Numbered from the stretch's first letter, positions 25,265 through 36,774 are shown. The stretch is DNA of 64,000 nucleotides from Proteles cristata cristata (GCA_017311185.1 JAESUZ010001712.1:3162001-3226000), one strand, 5' to 3'. Notes: generated by a model from the letters alone, not told the origin. Numbers and translations are program-made.

Positions 25265-25289
25265 TTTATTTTATTTTTATTTTTATTTT
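25204..25289. repeat. (ATTTT)n microsatellite
   Basis: About nine pure TTTTA units followed by imperfect units, lying exactly between two same-orientation SINEs. It probably grew from the T-rich (A-tail) end of the downstream SINE. Confidence 0.95.
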
Positions 25290-25486
25290 AATGTTTATTT
25301 TTGAGAGAGAAAGAGAGAGCACAAGCAGGAGAGAGGCAGAGAGAGAGGGAGACACAGAATCCAAAGCAGGCTCTAGGCTCTGAGCTGTCACCACAGAGCC
25401 TGACACAGAGCTTGAACTCATGAACCATTAGATCACAACCTGAGCCCAAGTTGGCTGCTTAACTGACTGAGCCACCTACATGCCCC
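25290..25486 (-). mobile_element. Felid SINE, older copy
   Basis: Minus-strand copy (TTTATTTTTGAGAGAGAAAG … CTGAGCCACCTACATGCCCC) directly after the ATTTT repeat. Confidence 0.93.
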
Positions 25487-25990
25487 TTAATTTTGTTTTT
25501 TATTATGCTTTAGGTACAAAGATCTGTGACAAAGAGCACCCTTTAGCTTTCCCTCACAAAAGATTTTTTTTCTCTAAGTCACTGCAGCTATCCATTGTTT
25601 CTTTCAGTTTGAACTTTTATTTAGATTTCTTAAGTGTTAATATGACAAATGAATTGACTCCTTTGACATAATGGTACTATTATAAACTGAAGGTTATTCC
25701 GAAGTAACTTCGTATTTTACTTTGGTATGTATCAGTTGATCGTACAAAATTTTATCTCCAGTTTGGGCTGAGAGCTGGGTAATGGAAGGAAAAATAATTC
25801 AGAGCATTATTTGAGCGTTTGTTGAGTACCTGTTGTATGCAAGGTAACATACTGGGCTATGTAGAATAGAATGCTCTTGTTCTTTGAGAGATTATGAGAG
25901 AATAGGGAGCACACATGAAACACCTAGTGAATGCTGAAAAACCATTATTTCCCCTCATTTTACCAGATATTTTTATTTTAAAATATTTGA
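25487..25990. other. Intronic stretch, weak MIR/L2 signal
   Basis: TTGTTGAGTACCTGTTGTAT near 25819 resembles MIR/L2-type phrases. Otherwise unrecognised. Confidence 0.35.
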
Positions 25991-26170
25991 AGAAGGGCAC
26001 TTGGTGGCTTAATCGTTTAAGTGTTCGACTCTTAAGTTAGGCTCAAGTCATGATCTCACAGTTCAAGGGTTTGAGCCCCATGTGGGCTGTGTGCTGATGG
26101 TGTGGTGGAGCCTGCTTGGGATTTCTCTCTCTTACTCTCTCTCAAAATACATAAACACTTAAAAAATAAA
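25991..26170 (+). mobile_element. Felid SINE, old and shortened
   Basis: Plus-strand copy (GGGCACTTGGTGGCTTAATC … CTCAAAATACATAAACAC) with diverged flanks AAATATTTGA and AAACATTTGG. Part of the body is missing. Confidence 0.9.
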
Positions 26171-26180
26171 AAACATTTGG

Positions 26181-27337
26181 GATAATGGGAAAAGAAATTA
26201 TGAATGTATGTTTTCCATTTGAATCTTAGCTTCAGTTATTAACCATTATAATAGTCTTTTTTGGAATTATGCATGTCCAGAGACATAATTTAAATCTTTA
26301 AGCATTATCACTCTTCCTTCAGTATTTCTTGTACTTGATAATTGCCTTTAATCCTAAGAAATTACTTCAAGCAAAGAATATGAGAGAAGAAAGATAGGCT
26401 TTTTCTTTTAAAGCAAAAGTCTTATATTTAATCCTTCCTTTTCTTTCCTTTCAATAAATGCATTTGATTCAGTGCTATTTACCTATTAGAATCCAGGGAG
26501 ACAGATAATAAAAGAGGATGATGAGAAGTGTCTTAACCCAGTGTTAATTGTAGCATCCAGCATCTCTGGATCCTTCTGACTTCAAATAGTTTCTAATGGC
26601 CATTTCTGACTATTAACCTTACTTTTAATTTCGGTCATCTACTGTTCTTATAAGCATTTATTTCAGTCACCTGCTGCTCCTGAGCACGTTATTACTGGCA
26701 ATTCATTTTCTTCCATCTTACTAAACTTTGCAACTGCCTCCAAGTTTCTCCAGGATATTTCTAATTCCATTAGCATTCCAAATACTTGGCATGGCAGTAG
26801 GAATGGTGAGAGATGTTAACCTATGGAAATTTGTGTGTCTACTCTTTTCAGGGATAAAATCATAATAAAGTCATATTGCACAGTGGCAAGACTAGAAGTA
26901 GAAACTGCCATTTTCTCATCCCCAGTGCTCTCTCCATTAACCCACATTAGATTGTTTCATGATTTTTCCATCATATCTGTCACTCGTTAAAATGCAGACC
27001 CTCAGTGATAGAAATGAGCTTATCGTATCCTTAGGCTTATGGTCAGTTCCTTACAAAATGTCCTGATTTGTCTTTCCAGTGTCTTGGATATTTTCCTTCT
27101 TTTTGTTTAGAGAAGATAGATTGCTTTGTAGAGGGATCCTGGGACAAGTTGCTTATAATCTGTGATTACAGCTGAAAAAGTTGAACATTGTTTGAGGCCA
27201 GTCAGTAGAATTGAACTCTCATTTTTTTTTTTCTCTTGTTGACCCGTTTCTGGCATGTCACTTAGTTTTGGGGCTTAATTTTTTTTTCATTTATAAAGTG
27301 GAGATACTACCTAATGCATCTACCTTACAGCATTTGT
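26181..27337. other. Intronic stretch, no recognised feature
   Basis: Single-copy-looking sequence of moderate composition; no repeat or exon recognised. Confidence 0.4.
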
Positions 27338-27523
27338 TTAAAGATTTTCTTTTTTATTTATTTTAGAGAGACCATGCATGTGAGTGGGGGTAAGGGACAG
27401 AGGGAGAGGGAGAGGGAGAGAGAGAGAGAATTGATGTGGGGCTCAATCCTACGACCCTGGAATCATGACCTAACCCAAAATCAAGAGTGTAACGCTCAAC
27501 CAACTGAGCCACCCAAGACCCCC
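27338..27523 (-). mobile_element. Carnivore SINE, variant lineage
   Basis: Minus-strand copy whose B-box region reads CAATCCTACGACCCTGGAATCATGACC instead of the usual CGAACCCACGAACCGCGAGATCATGACC; this marks a distinct, probably older SINE lineage. Flanks ACAGCATTT at 27327 and 27524. Confidence 0.85.
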
Positions 27524-27844
27524 ACAGCATTTTAAAAAAACTAAAACGGGATAGACAATGTAGGAAGGGATAATAATCTACACATAAGATGGTTAGGGAT
27601 TCACTAAGGGAAAATGCAAAGATGGATATTGAATTGAATAACGTGGTGGGAGGCAATGGACAACTGACCTAGAAATGGAATGAAAATAAGATAGTCTGTG
27701 TATCTGTGGTATTCAGGCAGGATTCAATGGTGGTGGAGTTATAAAGAATACACATTGTTAAGACTTCTACCACTAATACCACTTGATGACTTTTGGTTAA
27801 ATTAGCATGTGTACGTGTGTTTTTATATTTATTAGCAGAGAAGT
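27524..27844. other. Intronic stretch, no recognised feature
   Basis: Nothing recognised between the two SINEs. Confidence 0.4.
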
Positions 27845-27860
27845 CTAAAAGAGCTCTTCT

Positions 27861-27950
27861 TTTTTTTTTTTTTTTTTTTTAATTCTGAGAGAGAAAGACA
27901 GCATGAGCAGGGGAGGGTCAGAGAGAGGGAGACACAGGCTCTGAAATAGG
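27861..27950 (-). mobile_element. Head-truncated felid SINE with perfect flanks
   Basis: Only 90 bp: poly-T, TTCTGAGAGAGAAAGACAGC, the GA body and ACAGGCTCTGAAATAGG. The tRNA-derived head with its Pol III promoter is absent. A perfect 16 bp duplication CTAAAAGAGCTCTTCT at 27845 and 27951 shows that it inserted already truncated. Confidence 0.93.
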
Positions 27951-27966
27951 CTAAAAGAGCTCTTCT

Positions 27967-28829
27967 AAGAGGACTGCTTAAGGCAACAATAGTAAGAAAT
28001 TCTTCCTAAGTCACTTCGTATAAATACAAAAGATTGTTTTATCATTTTACAATTGTGAGAGAGTAATATAATATAGGAAAGTAAGAAAAGTCCTCTGGCC
28101 AATAAATATTTATCAAGAATCAAGATAGAACTTAATTTTTAGCAGTCTCCAACCAAAGACGCTTGGAGATACATGTGGGAACTACAGTGTGTGTGTGACT
28201 AAAAGTGAAAGGTGAGTTGTTTTCATCTATACCCACAGTGTCTTGAAGGTTCCGTTTTCTTTTTGAAATCTATAAAGGCTGCGATTAGGGTAAAAATGGG
28301 AAAAAAAATAACTGATTTGTAGGATTGTTAATGAGTTCCATTTACTCTAATTCTTTACTACAGGCCTTAAAGAAGCCTTGTAACTTAAAGCAAATCTGCT
28401 AAAGTTATTAAAAGGTATTATTTAGTGTGACATAGCCTAAAATGGCTTACGTGGAAAGAAGTCCTCGATAAAAAGTACAAACTAATACATAAAGAACAGG
28501 ATATTTAAGGTATGCAGTATTCTCTATAAGGAGATTATCTTTGGCAAATTCATGACTTGAGGAATGAGGCTAAGCATTTTTGCCTAATAAAACCTTGTAG
28601 ATGGTAATACTTAATTTTATTAGGTGAAGTGATTTTCTTTAATCCTTATTGGTCTGTGTGGAAACCTCTAGGAACCCTCTTGATAATGACTTTCCAAATA
28701 ATACAATTCATAGCTAGAGCAATCTGTTAAGTTACTGTTTTTTTAATACACATATATGTAAATATGTTAATTTTGTAACAATTTTAAGGTATTACCAGAT
28801 AGAGCCAAGAGCCTTTTAACCAGTCTTTC
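27967..28829. other. Intronic stretch, no recognised feature
   Basis: AT-rich. No repeat or exon recognised. Confidence 0.4.
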
Positions 28830-29200
28830 TTTCAGTCTCTCTGCTCTTTTCCCAGGGGTAAAACCTGTTACACTTTGTTTTATATCTTTTTAGACTTATT
28901 CCTATCTATTAATGTAGTTGTACCTATGGAAAATATACAGTTTTGTGTACTTCATTTCTATAAATACCACAGTTGGTTTTTTTTTCCCACAGAAAAATGT
29001 GTTTTGGAGAGCATTTTCATGTTAGTACATGAAAAACCATGTTCTTTTAACTGCAGAGTATTCATAGGATGGATATTTAGCCATTCTCTTCCTAAGGAAC
29101 ATTGAATGTTGTTTCTGTTTTCGAATAATATCACTATGCGCATCCTAAAAAATTGCCTCATTAGAGTCGGTATTACCAATTATGATATTTTTCACTTAAT
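28830..29200 (-). repeat. Possible antisense L1M 3' sequence
   Basis: CAGAGTATTCATAGGATGGA, ATTTAGCCATTCTCTTCCTA and CACTATGCGCATCCT follow the order of the old L1 motif about an incremental address (tagtattccat … aaccattc … gaacat). Diverged, low certainty. Confidence 0.4.
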
Positions 29201-29229
29201 AAGTTGTGACAGTGAAGGTTTAAACTTTG

Positions 29230-30420
29230 AAAATCTTTATTAAAAACAGTTACTTGAAGCCTAATAATAGTGGCTTGAAGAGGCTGGCAGTTCCCCTCTG
29301 CAAAAAGTAAACATAAAACTGGACAAAATCATCAAAAACAGTCATTTAGGGGTACTGGAAATTGACCAAAGGCAGTTAAAAAATTGATCTTGCACAACTG
29401 TTAGGGCTTGGGGTGAGAATAGTGTGTCTGTGGCGTTCATGCCTGAGCTCTTCCCAGGTAGATACCTTCCCAGCACCCTGCCCCTTCATTTGGTGAGAAG
29501 TGAAGCTTTACCAGGTTGGAACTGACAGAACACTAGCAGCTTTGCTTCCAAAACCTGGGGGGGATGTGACTTAGGGAATGGGGGACTAAGCGGGAACACA
29601 GAAACCTGCAGCTTTGCTGGTGAAAAGTGGTAGATTTGGTTAGAAACAGAAAACCTGCTGCCTTGCTGGCAGTAGTTTGGGTGATAGTGGACCAGTAGAA
29701 ATTTCATAGCAAAATCCTAGAAATGAGAGCCACAGAAGGGCTGAGTTAAGCTCTCCATACAATTCTGGTTACCTAGGAAACTACATATGTGGAGGGGAGA
29801 CCTGAGGGAGCCTGGCAAAAAGTTCAAAGGAAGGGAGACTAGAGTCTGTAAGTTTGAATCCATTCCCCACTCTATATACAATCAACTGGCAGATGGTGGA
29901 AATCTTACAGGCTTGAGATGTTAAAAAAGACCCAACAGCTCTGAAAAATAGAATGAATGCACAGTTACAGTAATATGTTAAAGATTCTGTTTGGACATGG
30001 AAAAATAAAGGGGAGGAAAAAAAGCCTGGAAAGTATGACCCATAATCTGGAAAAACAGTCAATTGAAATGAGCTTGATGTTGGATTTAACAACAACTTCA
30101 AATTGGCTATTTTAAACATGTTCAGAGAATTATAGGACAATATGTTAATAATTTTCAACAAATAATAGAGAAACAATTTAGAAAAGAAGAACCAAATAGG
30201 AATTTAGATTTGAGAAGTACAGTAATTCAAAAATTAATTGGATAGGCTCAACAGCAAATTTGAGGTGGCAGAGAAAATCTGAAGGTAAGTAAAAGGTATT
30301 CAATCCAAAGGAGAGAGAGAAAAAAGGTGTTAATAAAAGTAAACAGAGCCTCAGAGACCTTTGGGACAACGTCAAGCATTTCAGCATGCATGTAATGTGA
30401 TTTCCAGATGACAGGAAGAG
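29230..30420 (+). repeat. Old L1, 5' UTR/ORF1 region
   Basis: From about 30110 the sense strand follows old L1 ORF1: AACATGTTCAGAGAATTATA, AGAACCAAATAGGAATT, GGCTCAACAGCAAATTTGAG, ACAGAGCCTCAGAGACCTTT and GACAACGTCAAGCATTTC. The part at 29270-30100 is the less certain upstream region. No open frame survives. Confidence 0.65.
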
Positions 30421-30444
30421 GAGAAAGGGACAGAAAAAATATTT

Positions 30445-30655
30445 GGGAACGCTGGGTGACTCAGTCAGTTAAGCATCTGACTCTTGGTTTCAGCTCAGGT
30501 CATGATCTCCTTGTTCTTGAGTTTGAGCCCCACATCAAGTTCTACACTGACAGTGTGGAGCTTGCTTGGAATTCTGTCTGTCTGTCTGTCTCTCCCTCTC
30601 TGCCCCTCCCCCACTTTCTCTCTCTCTCTCAAAATAAATAAAAATTTTTTAAAAA
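30445..30655 (+). mobile_element. Felid SINE, older copy
   Basis: Plus-strand copy (GGGAACGCTGGGTGACTCAG … TCAAAATAAATAAAAATTTT) with a short (TCTG) expansion in the CT-rich body. First of a same-orientation pair inserted in the L1. Confidence 0.92.
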
Positions 30656-30666
30656 AGAAAACAAAA

Positions 30667-30858
30667 GGGGATGCCAGGGTGGCTCAGTTGGTTGAGCGTA
30701 CAACTGGCTCAGGTCATGATTTCACAGTCTGTGTGTTGAGCCCTGTGTTGGGCTCTGTGCTGACAGCCGAGCCTGCTTCTGATTCTGTGTCTTCCTTTCT
30801 GCCCCTCCCTCTCCCTCTATCTCTCTTTCTCAAAAATAAATATTAAAAAAATATATTT
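30667..30858 (+). mobile_element. Felid SINE, older copy
   Basis: Plus-strand copy (GGGGATGCCAGGGTGGCTCA … TCAAAAATAAATATTAAAAA), 11 bp after the previous one. It is shortened in the region before the B box. Confidence 0.92.
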
Positions 30859-31526
30859 AAAGAAACAGTGGCACCAAACCACCCCAAATTAGGTGGAATA
30901 TATAACTTATAAAGGTTCCAGTATGGTAGAATAAACACGCTATATTCTGTCTCTCCCAGTGAATGCAGCTATAGAAACTAGACTGAATATAGGAATATCT
31001 ATTTATAGAATAAAAGGCAGGTTGAGAAGACAACCAGATATTTAAATACCACTGAATTTATGTTGAGTTTATTTTTTTTCGTGTTTGGTATCTCCTGAAC
31101 TAGACCCAAACCCAAAAATTGACATCAGAATGAGCAGCGAGAACTCCTAAAACCTTCTAGTTCTGGCTTAAAGAATAAGATACTCAGAGTGCAGAAATCT
31201 GTTTTTTCTTATTCTGAATTCTCTTCTACCCCAGCCCCTAGGAAATCCTTAGGCAGCATTGTTGAAGCAGCTGCAACAGCCAAGACGGTAACTCCAAGGA
31301 AAGAAATCTTCCTTTCTGTTGAAGGAGTTGTGGTTTTAGGAAGTACTTGGCAGAGTGGGTTAAACAGAGCCCCTGATATTTGGCTGGAGCATTGGTAAAG
31401 AGCATCCCAGAGAACTAGAGTACCAGGCATATTTATGGAGAGGGAGTAGATCTAGAAAGGGACACCTTAAAGTTGTTTATGTACTCCTCACCCGCCCTTG
31501 AATTGTGAATGTGTCAATCTGACTCT
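30859..31526. other. Intronic stretch, possible L1 5' debris
   Basis: Lies between L1 ORF1 segments and may be part of the same decayed element, but I cannot match it with confidence. Confidence 0.3.
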
Positions 31527-31541
31527 AAAGAGCATACATAC

Positions 31542-31769
31542 GGGGCGCCTGGGTGGCTTAGTCGGTTAAGCATCCGACTTTCGCTTAGGTCATGATCTCG
31601 CGGTTCGTGGGTTCCAGCCCCGCGTCGGGCTCTGTGCTGACTGCCAGCTCAGAGCCTGGAGCCTGTTTCAGTCTGTGACTCCCTCTCTCTCTGACCCTCC
31701 CCTGCTCTCTCTCTCTCTCTCTCTCCTAGAAATAAATAAAACATTAAAAAAATAAAATAAAATAAAAAT
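31542..31769 (+). mobile_element. Felid SINE, young subfamily, sense copy
   Basis: Full-length plus-strand copy. The A box reads TGGCTTAGTCGG and the B box GGTTCCAGCCC (one substitution, A for G, in the GGTTCGAGCCC consensus). The tail is CTCCTAGAAATAAATAAAAC. Perfect 15 bp duplication AAAGAGCATACATAC at 31527 and 31770. Confidence 0.96.
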
Positions 31770-32281
31770 AAAGAGCATACATACATACATAGATGTTGAG
31801 TACTAAAATGCTGATAGACTACCACCTAAGTCCCATGATGCATATGTGAGACAGATCCAAAAAACACTGAAAGTTTTGAACCATTTAGTAGTTTCTGATG
31901 AAGTTAAAAATATACTTATGTGACCAAGCAATCTCACTCCTAGTTATTTACTGGCGAGAAATGGAAACTTAAATTCACAAACAAGCATGGAAGACTAAAA
32001 TGGCATTAGTACCTCAAAAGGTCAGAATCTAAGGCCTACATTCAACTGAGTAAATTGCTTGCTAAAACAAATATCAACACTCTCTGTAAGTTTTCAACAA
32101 GACACAGTCTCATAATATGTATTAAAATATACAGCATACATTCCAAAGTTCTTGGCACATGGGCAGCCAGGAAAATGTTCAGCTCATGTGTGCATAGATA
32201 ATAGACACAACACTGAGATGACATGGATGTGGGGATCATTTGAGAAAGATTTAAAGCAGTTATTATAAATATGCTATGACA
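31770..32281. other. Intronic stretch with a short L1 ORF2-like fragment
   Basis: About 31890-31985 (GACCAAGCAATCTCACTCCT, AGTTATTTACTGGCGAGAAA) resembles sense L1 ORF2 3' sequence. The rest is unrecognised. Confidence 0.45.
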
Positions 32282-32490
32282 GGGGCACCTGGGTGGCTCA
32301 GTTGGTTAAGCATCTGACTTTGGCCCAGTTCATAATCTCACGATTTGTGGGTTCGAGGCCTGCATCGGGCTCTGTGCTGACAGCGGGCTCAGAGCCTAGA
32401 GCCTACTTCAGATTCTGTGTCTCCCTCTCTCTCTGACTCTCCCCTGCTCACGCTCTCTCAAAAAAATAAAAAATAAAAATAAATTTAAAA
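32282..32490 (+). mobile_element. Felid SINE
   Basis: Plus-strand copy (GGGGCACCTGGGTGGCTCAG … CTCAAAAAAATAAAAAATAA) with a perfect 15 bp duplication AAATATGCTATGACA at 32267 and 32491. Its head matches the older group (CTTTGGCCC), but the duplication is intact. Confidence 0.95.
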
Positions 32491-32505
32491 AAATATGCTA
32501 TGACA

Positions 32506-33100
32506 AGTAAGGGTGAGTGCTCTTGGACAAGTATAATAGCAAAATGGAAATGACAAAGAATCCATAAACTTAGAGATCAATAGAAATATATCCAAACTGA
32601 ACAAGAGAGAAAAAAGTTTGAAAAAAATAATGAACAAAGCTTCGGGGATCTATGGGATAATACCAGAAAGCCTAACATTTTGTTTCATCAGACACCCCGC
32701 CCCCCAAGAGAAGAAGAAAGAATGTGGTGCAGAAAAAAACTATTTGGTTGCTGAAAAGTCCCAAATTTAGGGAAAGGCATAAACCTATAGACTCAAGAGG
32801 TTCAACAAACCTCAAACAGTTATCCATAAGCTCGATGAAATCCATGTCCAGTCACATCATCAAACTGCTAGAAACAAGATTTTATATATATATATAATCA
32901 CATATACACACATATATTGCAGTGAAAGTAAAAGCCACTAACAGATGAATGATTTAAGTGAATGGGAATTTCTTATTAGAGACTATAAAGGCCAGAAGGA
33001 AGTAAAATGGTTTTAAGTGTGGTGCTGGGGAGAGGATCTATCAGTCTAGAATTCCTTATTTAGTGAAAACGCCTGTTTTTTTGTTTTTGTTTTTGGAGAG
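32506..33100 (+). repeat. Old L1, ORF1 region
   Basis: Sense L1 phrases: GGCATAAACCTATAGACTCA, AGAGGTTCAACAAACCTC, CAGTCACATCATCAAACTGC, AGGCCAGAAGGAAGTAAAAT and CTAGAATTCCTTATTTAGTG. Continues the L1 seen at 29-30.4 kb. A (TA)n tract near 32883 is embedded. Confidence 0.65.
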
Positions 33101-33139
33101 GACTTTTTTCTTAAAGCATTGGCCATGGTAGAAAATTGT

Positions 33140-33480
33140 TTCTAGCAACTGTTGATGGAGCTATGCTAAGTGAAATAAGTCACTCAGAGAAAGACAAATA
33201 CCATATGATTTTACTCATGTGCAGTTTAAGAAATAAAACCTGTGAACATAGTGGGGGAAAAAAACAGAAGCAAACCAAGAAACAGACTCTTAACTATAGA
33301 GAACAAACTGATGGTCACTGGAGGGGAGATGGGCTGGAACATGGGAGATTAAGGAGGACACTTGTGATGAGCAGTGGGTGTTGTATGGAAGTGATGAATC
33401 ACTAAATTCTACATGTGAAACTAATGTTACACTGTATGTTAACTAACTGGAATTTAAATAAAAATTTGGAGAGAAAAAAA
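33140..33480 (+). mobile_element. 5'-truncated felid L1 3' end
   Basis: Sense L1 tail: GGAGCTATGCTAAGTGAAAT, AAAGACAAATACCATATGAT, then a purine-rich 3' UTR and AATTTAAATAAAAATTTGG before an A-run. Related to, but more diverged than, the copy at 45378. No clean target duplication found. Confidence 0.75.
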
Positions 33481-34089
33481 AGACCATTGTTTTTAAGTAA
33501 GAATGCCAGAAAGTTTCACTAGCTGCTTTTGTAAGACACTTGATTTATAATAGGAATATTGATAAGTTCTTTACAAATGGTAGTTTACTTTCTTTTCTGA
33601 ATTAAACTTAACCAGATGATGACAAGGTACAAGTTGGTCAGGTAAGATAATGAAATTAGGGAAAACCCTCAACTATTATATTTTTAAAAACCATGATTTC
33701 AAGGTAGGAAAAATATATTTAAATTGCTGTTGTTGGGATTTGCTTTTCATTGACACTGAATATTTAGCAATAGTCACAATGAAAGATGAAGAGATTGAGT
33801 TACAGAATATTAGCTTAAGCAGAATATTTAGCATTTACATGTTTTTAGTAGGTGAGCCATTTAATTTTGTTGAATAACCATGTAAGTTAGATCACTGTCA
33901 TTTGTTTTTACAGATAAGGAAATAAATGTGTTAAGTTTGTTTTGATGCCACGTTGGAGGAAAATGAGATTAGAATTCAAAATTTGGTTCTCTCTTTATAA
34001 CCACTCCTTTTGTTGCACATGTTCTACACATTTATATTGATATGTCTTTATGAGGCAATTCATTATTGTAACAAATAATGAAATGAGGA
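33481..34089. other. Intronic stretch with a small MIR-like patch
   Basis: About 33885-33960 (CATGTAAGTTAGATCACTG, TTTTACAGATAAGGAAATAA) looks like antisense MIR/L2. The rest is unrecognised. Confidence 0.4.
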
Positions 34090-34500
34090 CCTCCTGATGG
34101 AAATGTAATTGATAGGCCCTGTTTAAAGAACAGTTTCACAATATCTGACAATTGAAAAATCACGTATCTTTTGAACTAGCAGTTCTACTCTTAGTATGTA
34201 CTCGCTGATGGTACATATATTAATGTATATAAGAATGTGTATGGATATAGATCTATAGATGCTGATTATAACACTGATTATAACGGCAGAAAGTAGAATC
34301 AATCTGTATATCTTTCATTAGAGGACAGACTAAAATATTGATTCATCTCTTTAGTGAAGTACTAGATATATTGAAAAGGGTGAGCTCTAATATGGAAAGA
34401 TCATTAAGATATTAATAAAACAGATTCGTATAAATAAAGGGTATATTTAAATACAGGCATAAATTTTGTCTGGAAGGCTAAAAAGCTCTTCAGAGGAGGA
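34090..34500 (+). repeat. Ancient L1/HAL1-type 3' region
   Basis: GTTTCACAATATCTGACAAT, CTTTTGAACTAGCAGTTCTA, ATATGGAAAGATCATTAAG and TATTAATAAAACAG follow the order of an old L1M/HAL1 ORF2 end. Highly diverged. Confidence 0.5.
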
Positions 34501-35079
34501 GATTGTTTATTGTGTTTATTAAGTATTTCAATATAGTTAAGCTTTACCACATGTGTACGTACACATACATGCATGTATTTTATGTGTATGTGTGTGTGAA
34601 TGTATGCACTGTTTCTTTAAACTTAATTTCCATCAAAACTTTGACATTCTTAGTCTGTTATCTTTTGGCATCCAATATTACCAGTAATAAATGGCATAGA
34701 GGTCTGATTATTGTTCGTTTTACACAACTCTTGTTTGGAGAAATACCCACTCCCCCCAGCCCCATTTTTAATCCTCAGCATTGTGAGATTTCACTTAGAT
34801 GTGGCCAGATCTAGATCTTTTTCATACAATCTGCTCTGTACTTGGAAAGCCTTTCATTCTGAAGTTTTGCATGTCATTTAAACTCAGGGACATTTTTTTC
34901 TATTGTTTGACAACTATTTCTTCCTCATCCTTGTCTTTGATCTTGTCTTACGAAACTCCTGATAGGCACTTTTGGACTTGCTTGTGTGTTTTTTCTCATA
35001 TTTTTATCTTTGTTCTGCATTTAGGAGTTTACCTTCACTTGATTTTCCCCATGAGCACTTTTGACCTTAACAGTCTTAC
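34501..35079. other. Intronic stretch, possibly old LINE debris
   Basis: T-rich sequence continuous with the L1M-type block to the right. Open frames on the plus strand are chance. Confidence 0.3.
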
Positions 35080-35420
35080 CATTTAGTCTACTGTTTGATT
35101 TTTCTAAATTTGACAATATTTTTAATTGCCAAGAACTTTTTCTTATTCTCCAGACACCTCATTTTCTCCTTCTTAGTGGCCTGCTCCTTTATAAATGCAG
35201 TAGTCTCTCACATATCTCTGAGAATAATAATAAAAATTAAAATTTTAAGTTCTATTCTCAGCACCATCTGTTTCTCCTTAGTTTAGTTTGTTCAGCTTTG
35301 TCCACTGATGTGTTGATGTTTTGTTGTTTGTTTTGATGTTTTCTTTAGATGTCTGGTGATCTGCAGCAGTTGGTTTATATTTGCAAATGAAGGACTAGGT
35401 TGATTAACCCAGAATATGTA
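35080..35420 (-). repeat. Ancient L1M-type 3' UTR, antisense
   Basis: GTGGCCTGCTCCTTTATAAA, GTCTCTCACATATCTCTGAG and TTTAGATGTCTGGTGATCTG are a recurring old-L1 3' UTR arrangement in antisense. Second copy of the family seen at 23.6-24.2 kb. Confidence 0.45.
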
Positions 35421-36156
35421 TCTAATGAGGATTTCCTCTTAGTATATAGGCTGCCCCCTGAACCTGCCCCACTCTCTCTGGAATGAGAGGTCTTGAGCAG
35501 GGGCTGAGTGGTGAGCCTCAGGCAAGGCTTCTCCTTCAGATTTGAAGGCAAAGAGCAGGTGAGCAAGCTAGGAACCCTCCGATAGCTAAATTGAGAGGGA
35601 TGAATTTACCCCAGAGATAAAACATATTAATGCAAGCCATTCTGTTGGAAGAACAGAAGGGAAGAAGGTGGTACCACACGTGGATATGTTAGAAAATGTG
35701 ATAAGGGGGGTTTTTGGTTGTCATAATAACTGTAGAACACTACAGGCATTTGGCAGAAAACAATCCTGTGCCAAAAGTATTTTTTGTTCCCAAAATGCGA
35801 ATAGTTTCCCGTTTCCTGAAACACTGTGTATTTGTGTATTCCCTCCTGTATAGTACCTTTCCTCCACCTCTTCTTTAGTGTCCATCATGAAAAACCAGAT
35901 TTACCTTGGCTTCTGTGCTCCTTTGTTCTGGTCCCAACATCTGTGTTAGGAACCCTTCCCATTCAGAACATCTGCCCACTGTCTTTGTGAAGAAATGTGT
36001 GGTACCTAGGTTAAAATGTATGCTCTTGTGTATGGGGTTCCTTATTTGCCCTGTAGGGCTGCCCCTCCACTGTGCCTGTGCTTTTGTTGACTCCAAGCAT
36101 AGATTTTCTCTAGAAATACTTTAGGAAGTAGAGCTTCATATAGATAGATAGAGATT
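35421..36156. other. Single-copy intronic stretch with a possible MER5A patch
   Basis: About 35690-35815 (TTTTTGGTTGTCATAATAAC, AATCCTGTGCCAAAAGTA, CCCAAAATGCGAATAGT) resembles a decayed MER5A. The segment at 35860-36110 is GC-richer and unrecognised. Confidence 0.35.
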
Positions 36157-36357
36157 TAAAAATTTTTAATGTTTATTTTTGAGAGTGAGCATGAGTGGGG
36201 TAGAGCAGAGAAAGAGAGGGAGACACAGAATTGGAAGCAGGCTCCAGGCCCTGAGCTGTGTCTACAGAGCCTGATGTGGGGCTTGAACTCACAAACTGTG
36301 AGATCATGACCTGAGCCGAAGTCAGCAGCTTAACTGACTGAGCTACCCAGCCACCCC
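36157..36357 (-). mobile_element. Felid SINE, older copy
   Basis: Minus-strand copy (TTTTTAATGTTTATTTTTGA … GAGCTACCCAGCCACCCC), the left member of a same-orientation pair. Confidence 0.92.
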
Positions 36358-36400
36358 ATTTGTTTGTTTGTTTGTTTGTTTGTTTCTTTGTTTGTTTAGA
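36358..36400. repeat. (GTTT)n microsatellite
   Basis: About ten TTTG units with one TTTC interruption, between two same-strand SINEs. It sits where the A tail of the downstream SINE should be, so it is probably tail-derived. Confidence 0.95.
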
Positions 36401-36581
36401 GAGAGAAAGCACAAGTGGGGGAGAGAGGCAGAGGGAGGGAGAGAGAAAAAATCTTTAGCAGGTTCCATGCTGAGCATGGAAGCCCCCGCTGGTGCGGGGC
36501 TTGATCCCATGACCCTGGGATCATGACCTAAGCCAAAATCAAGAGTCAGACACTCAATCAACTGAACTCCCCAGGTGCCCT
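36401..36581 (-). mobile_element. Carnivore SINE, variant lineage
   Basis: Minus-strand copy with TTGATCCCATGACCCTGGGATCATGACC in place of the felid-type B-box region, as in the copies at 27338, 39285 and 57806. It ends CTCCCCAGGTGCCCT. Confidence 0.88.
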
Positions 36582-36774
36582 CTATGTTTAGTTTTAAAGC
36601 TTTAAATGTTGGTGATAAATTACAGATTTTGAGTAGGATGTTCTCATGCTGGTCATTTCCACTAGGATGCTTCCACTGGTGTCTGCCTAATTTCCCATCT
36701 TACTATCTCGTCACTACCATCAAAGAAAGAGTTAATATTTTACTCCTTTTCTGTACTCCCTCAATGTTAATAAT

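Noticed and set aside
36358..36400. Regularly spaced short repeat, considered as an array
   Set aside because: It is a simple tetranucleotide microsatellite with no spacers; CRISPR does not apply to this genome.
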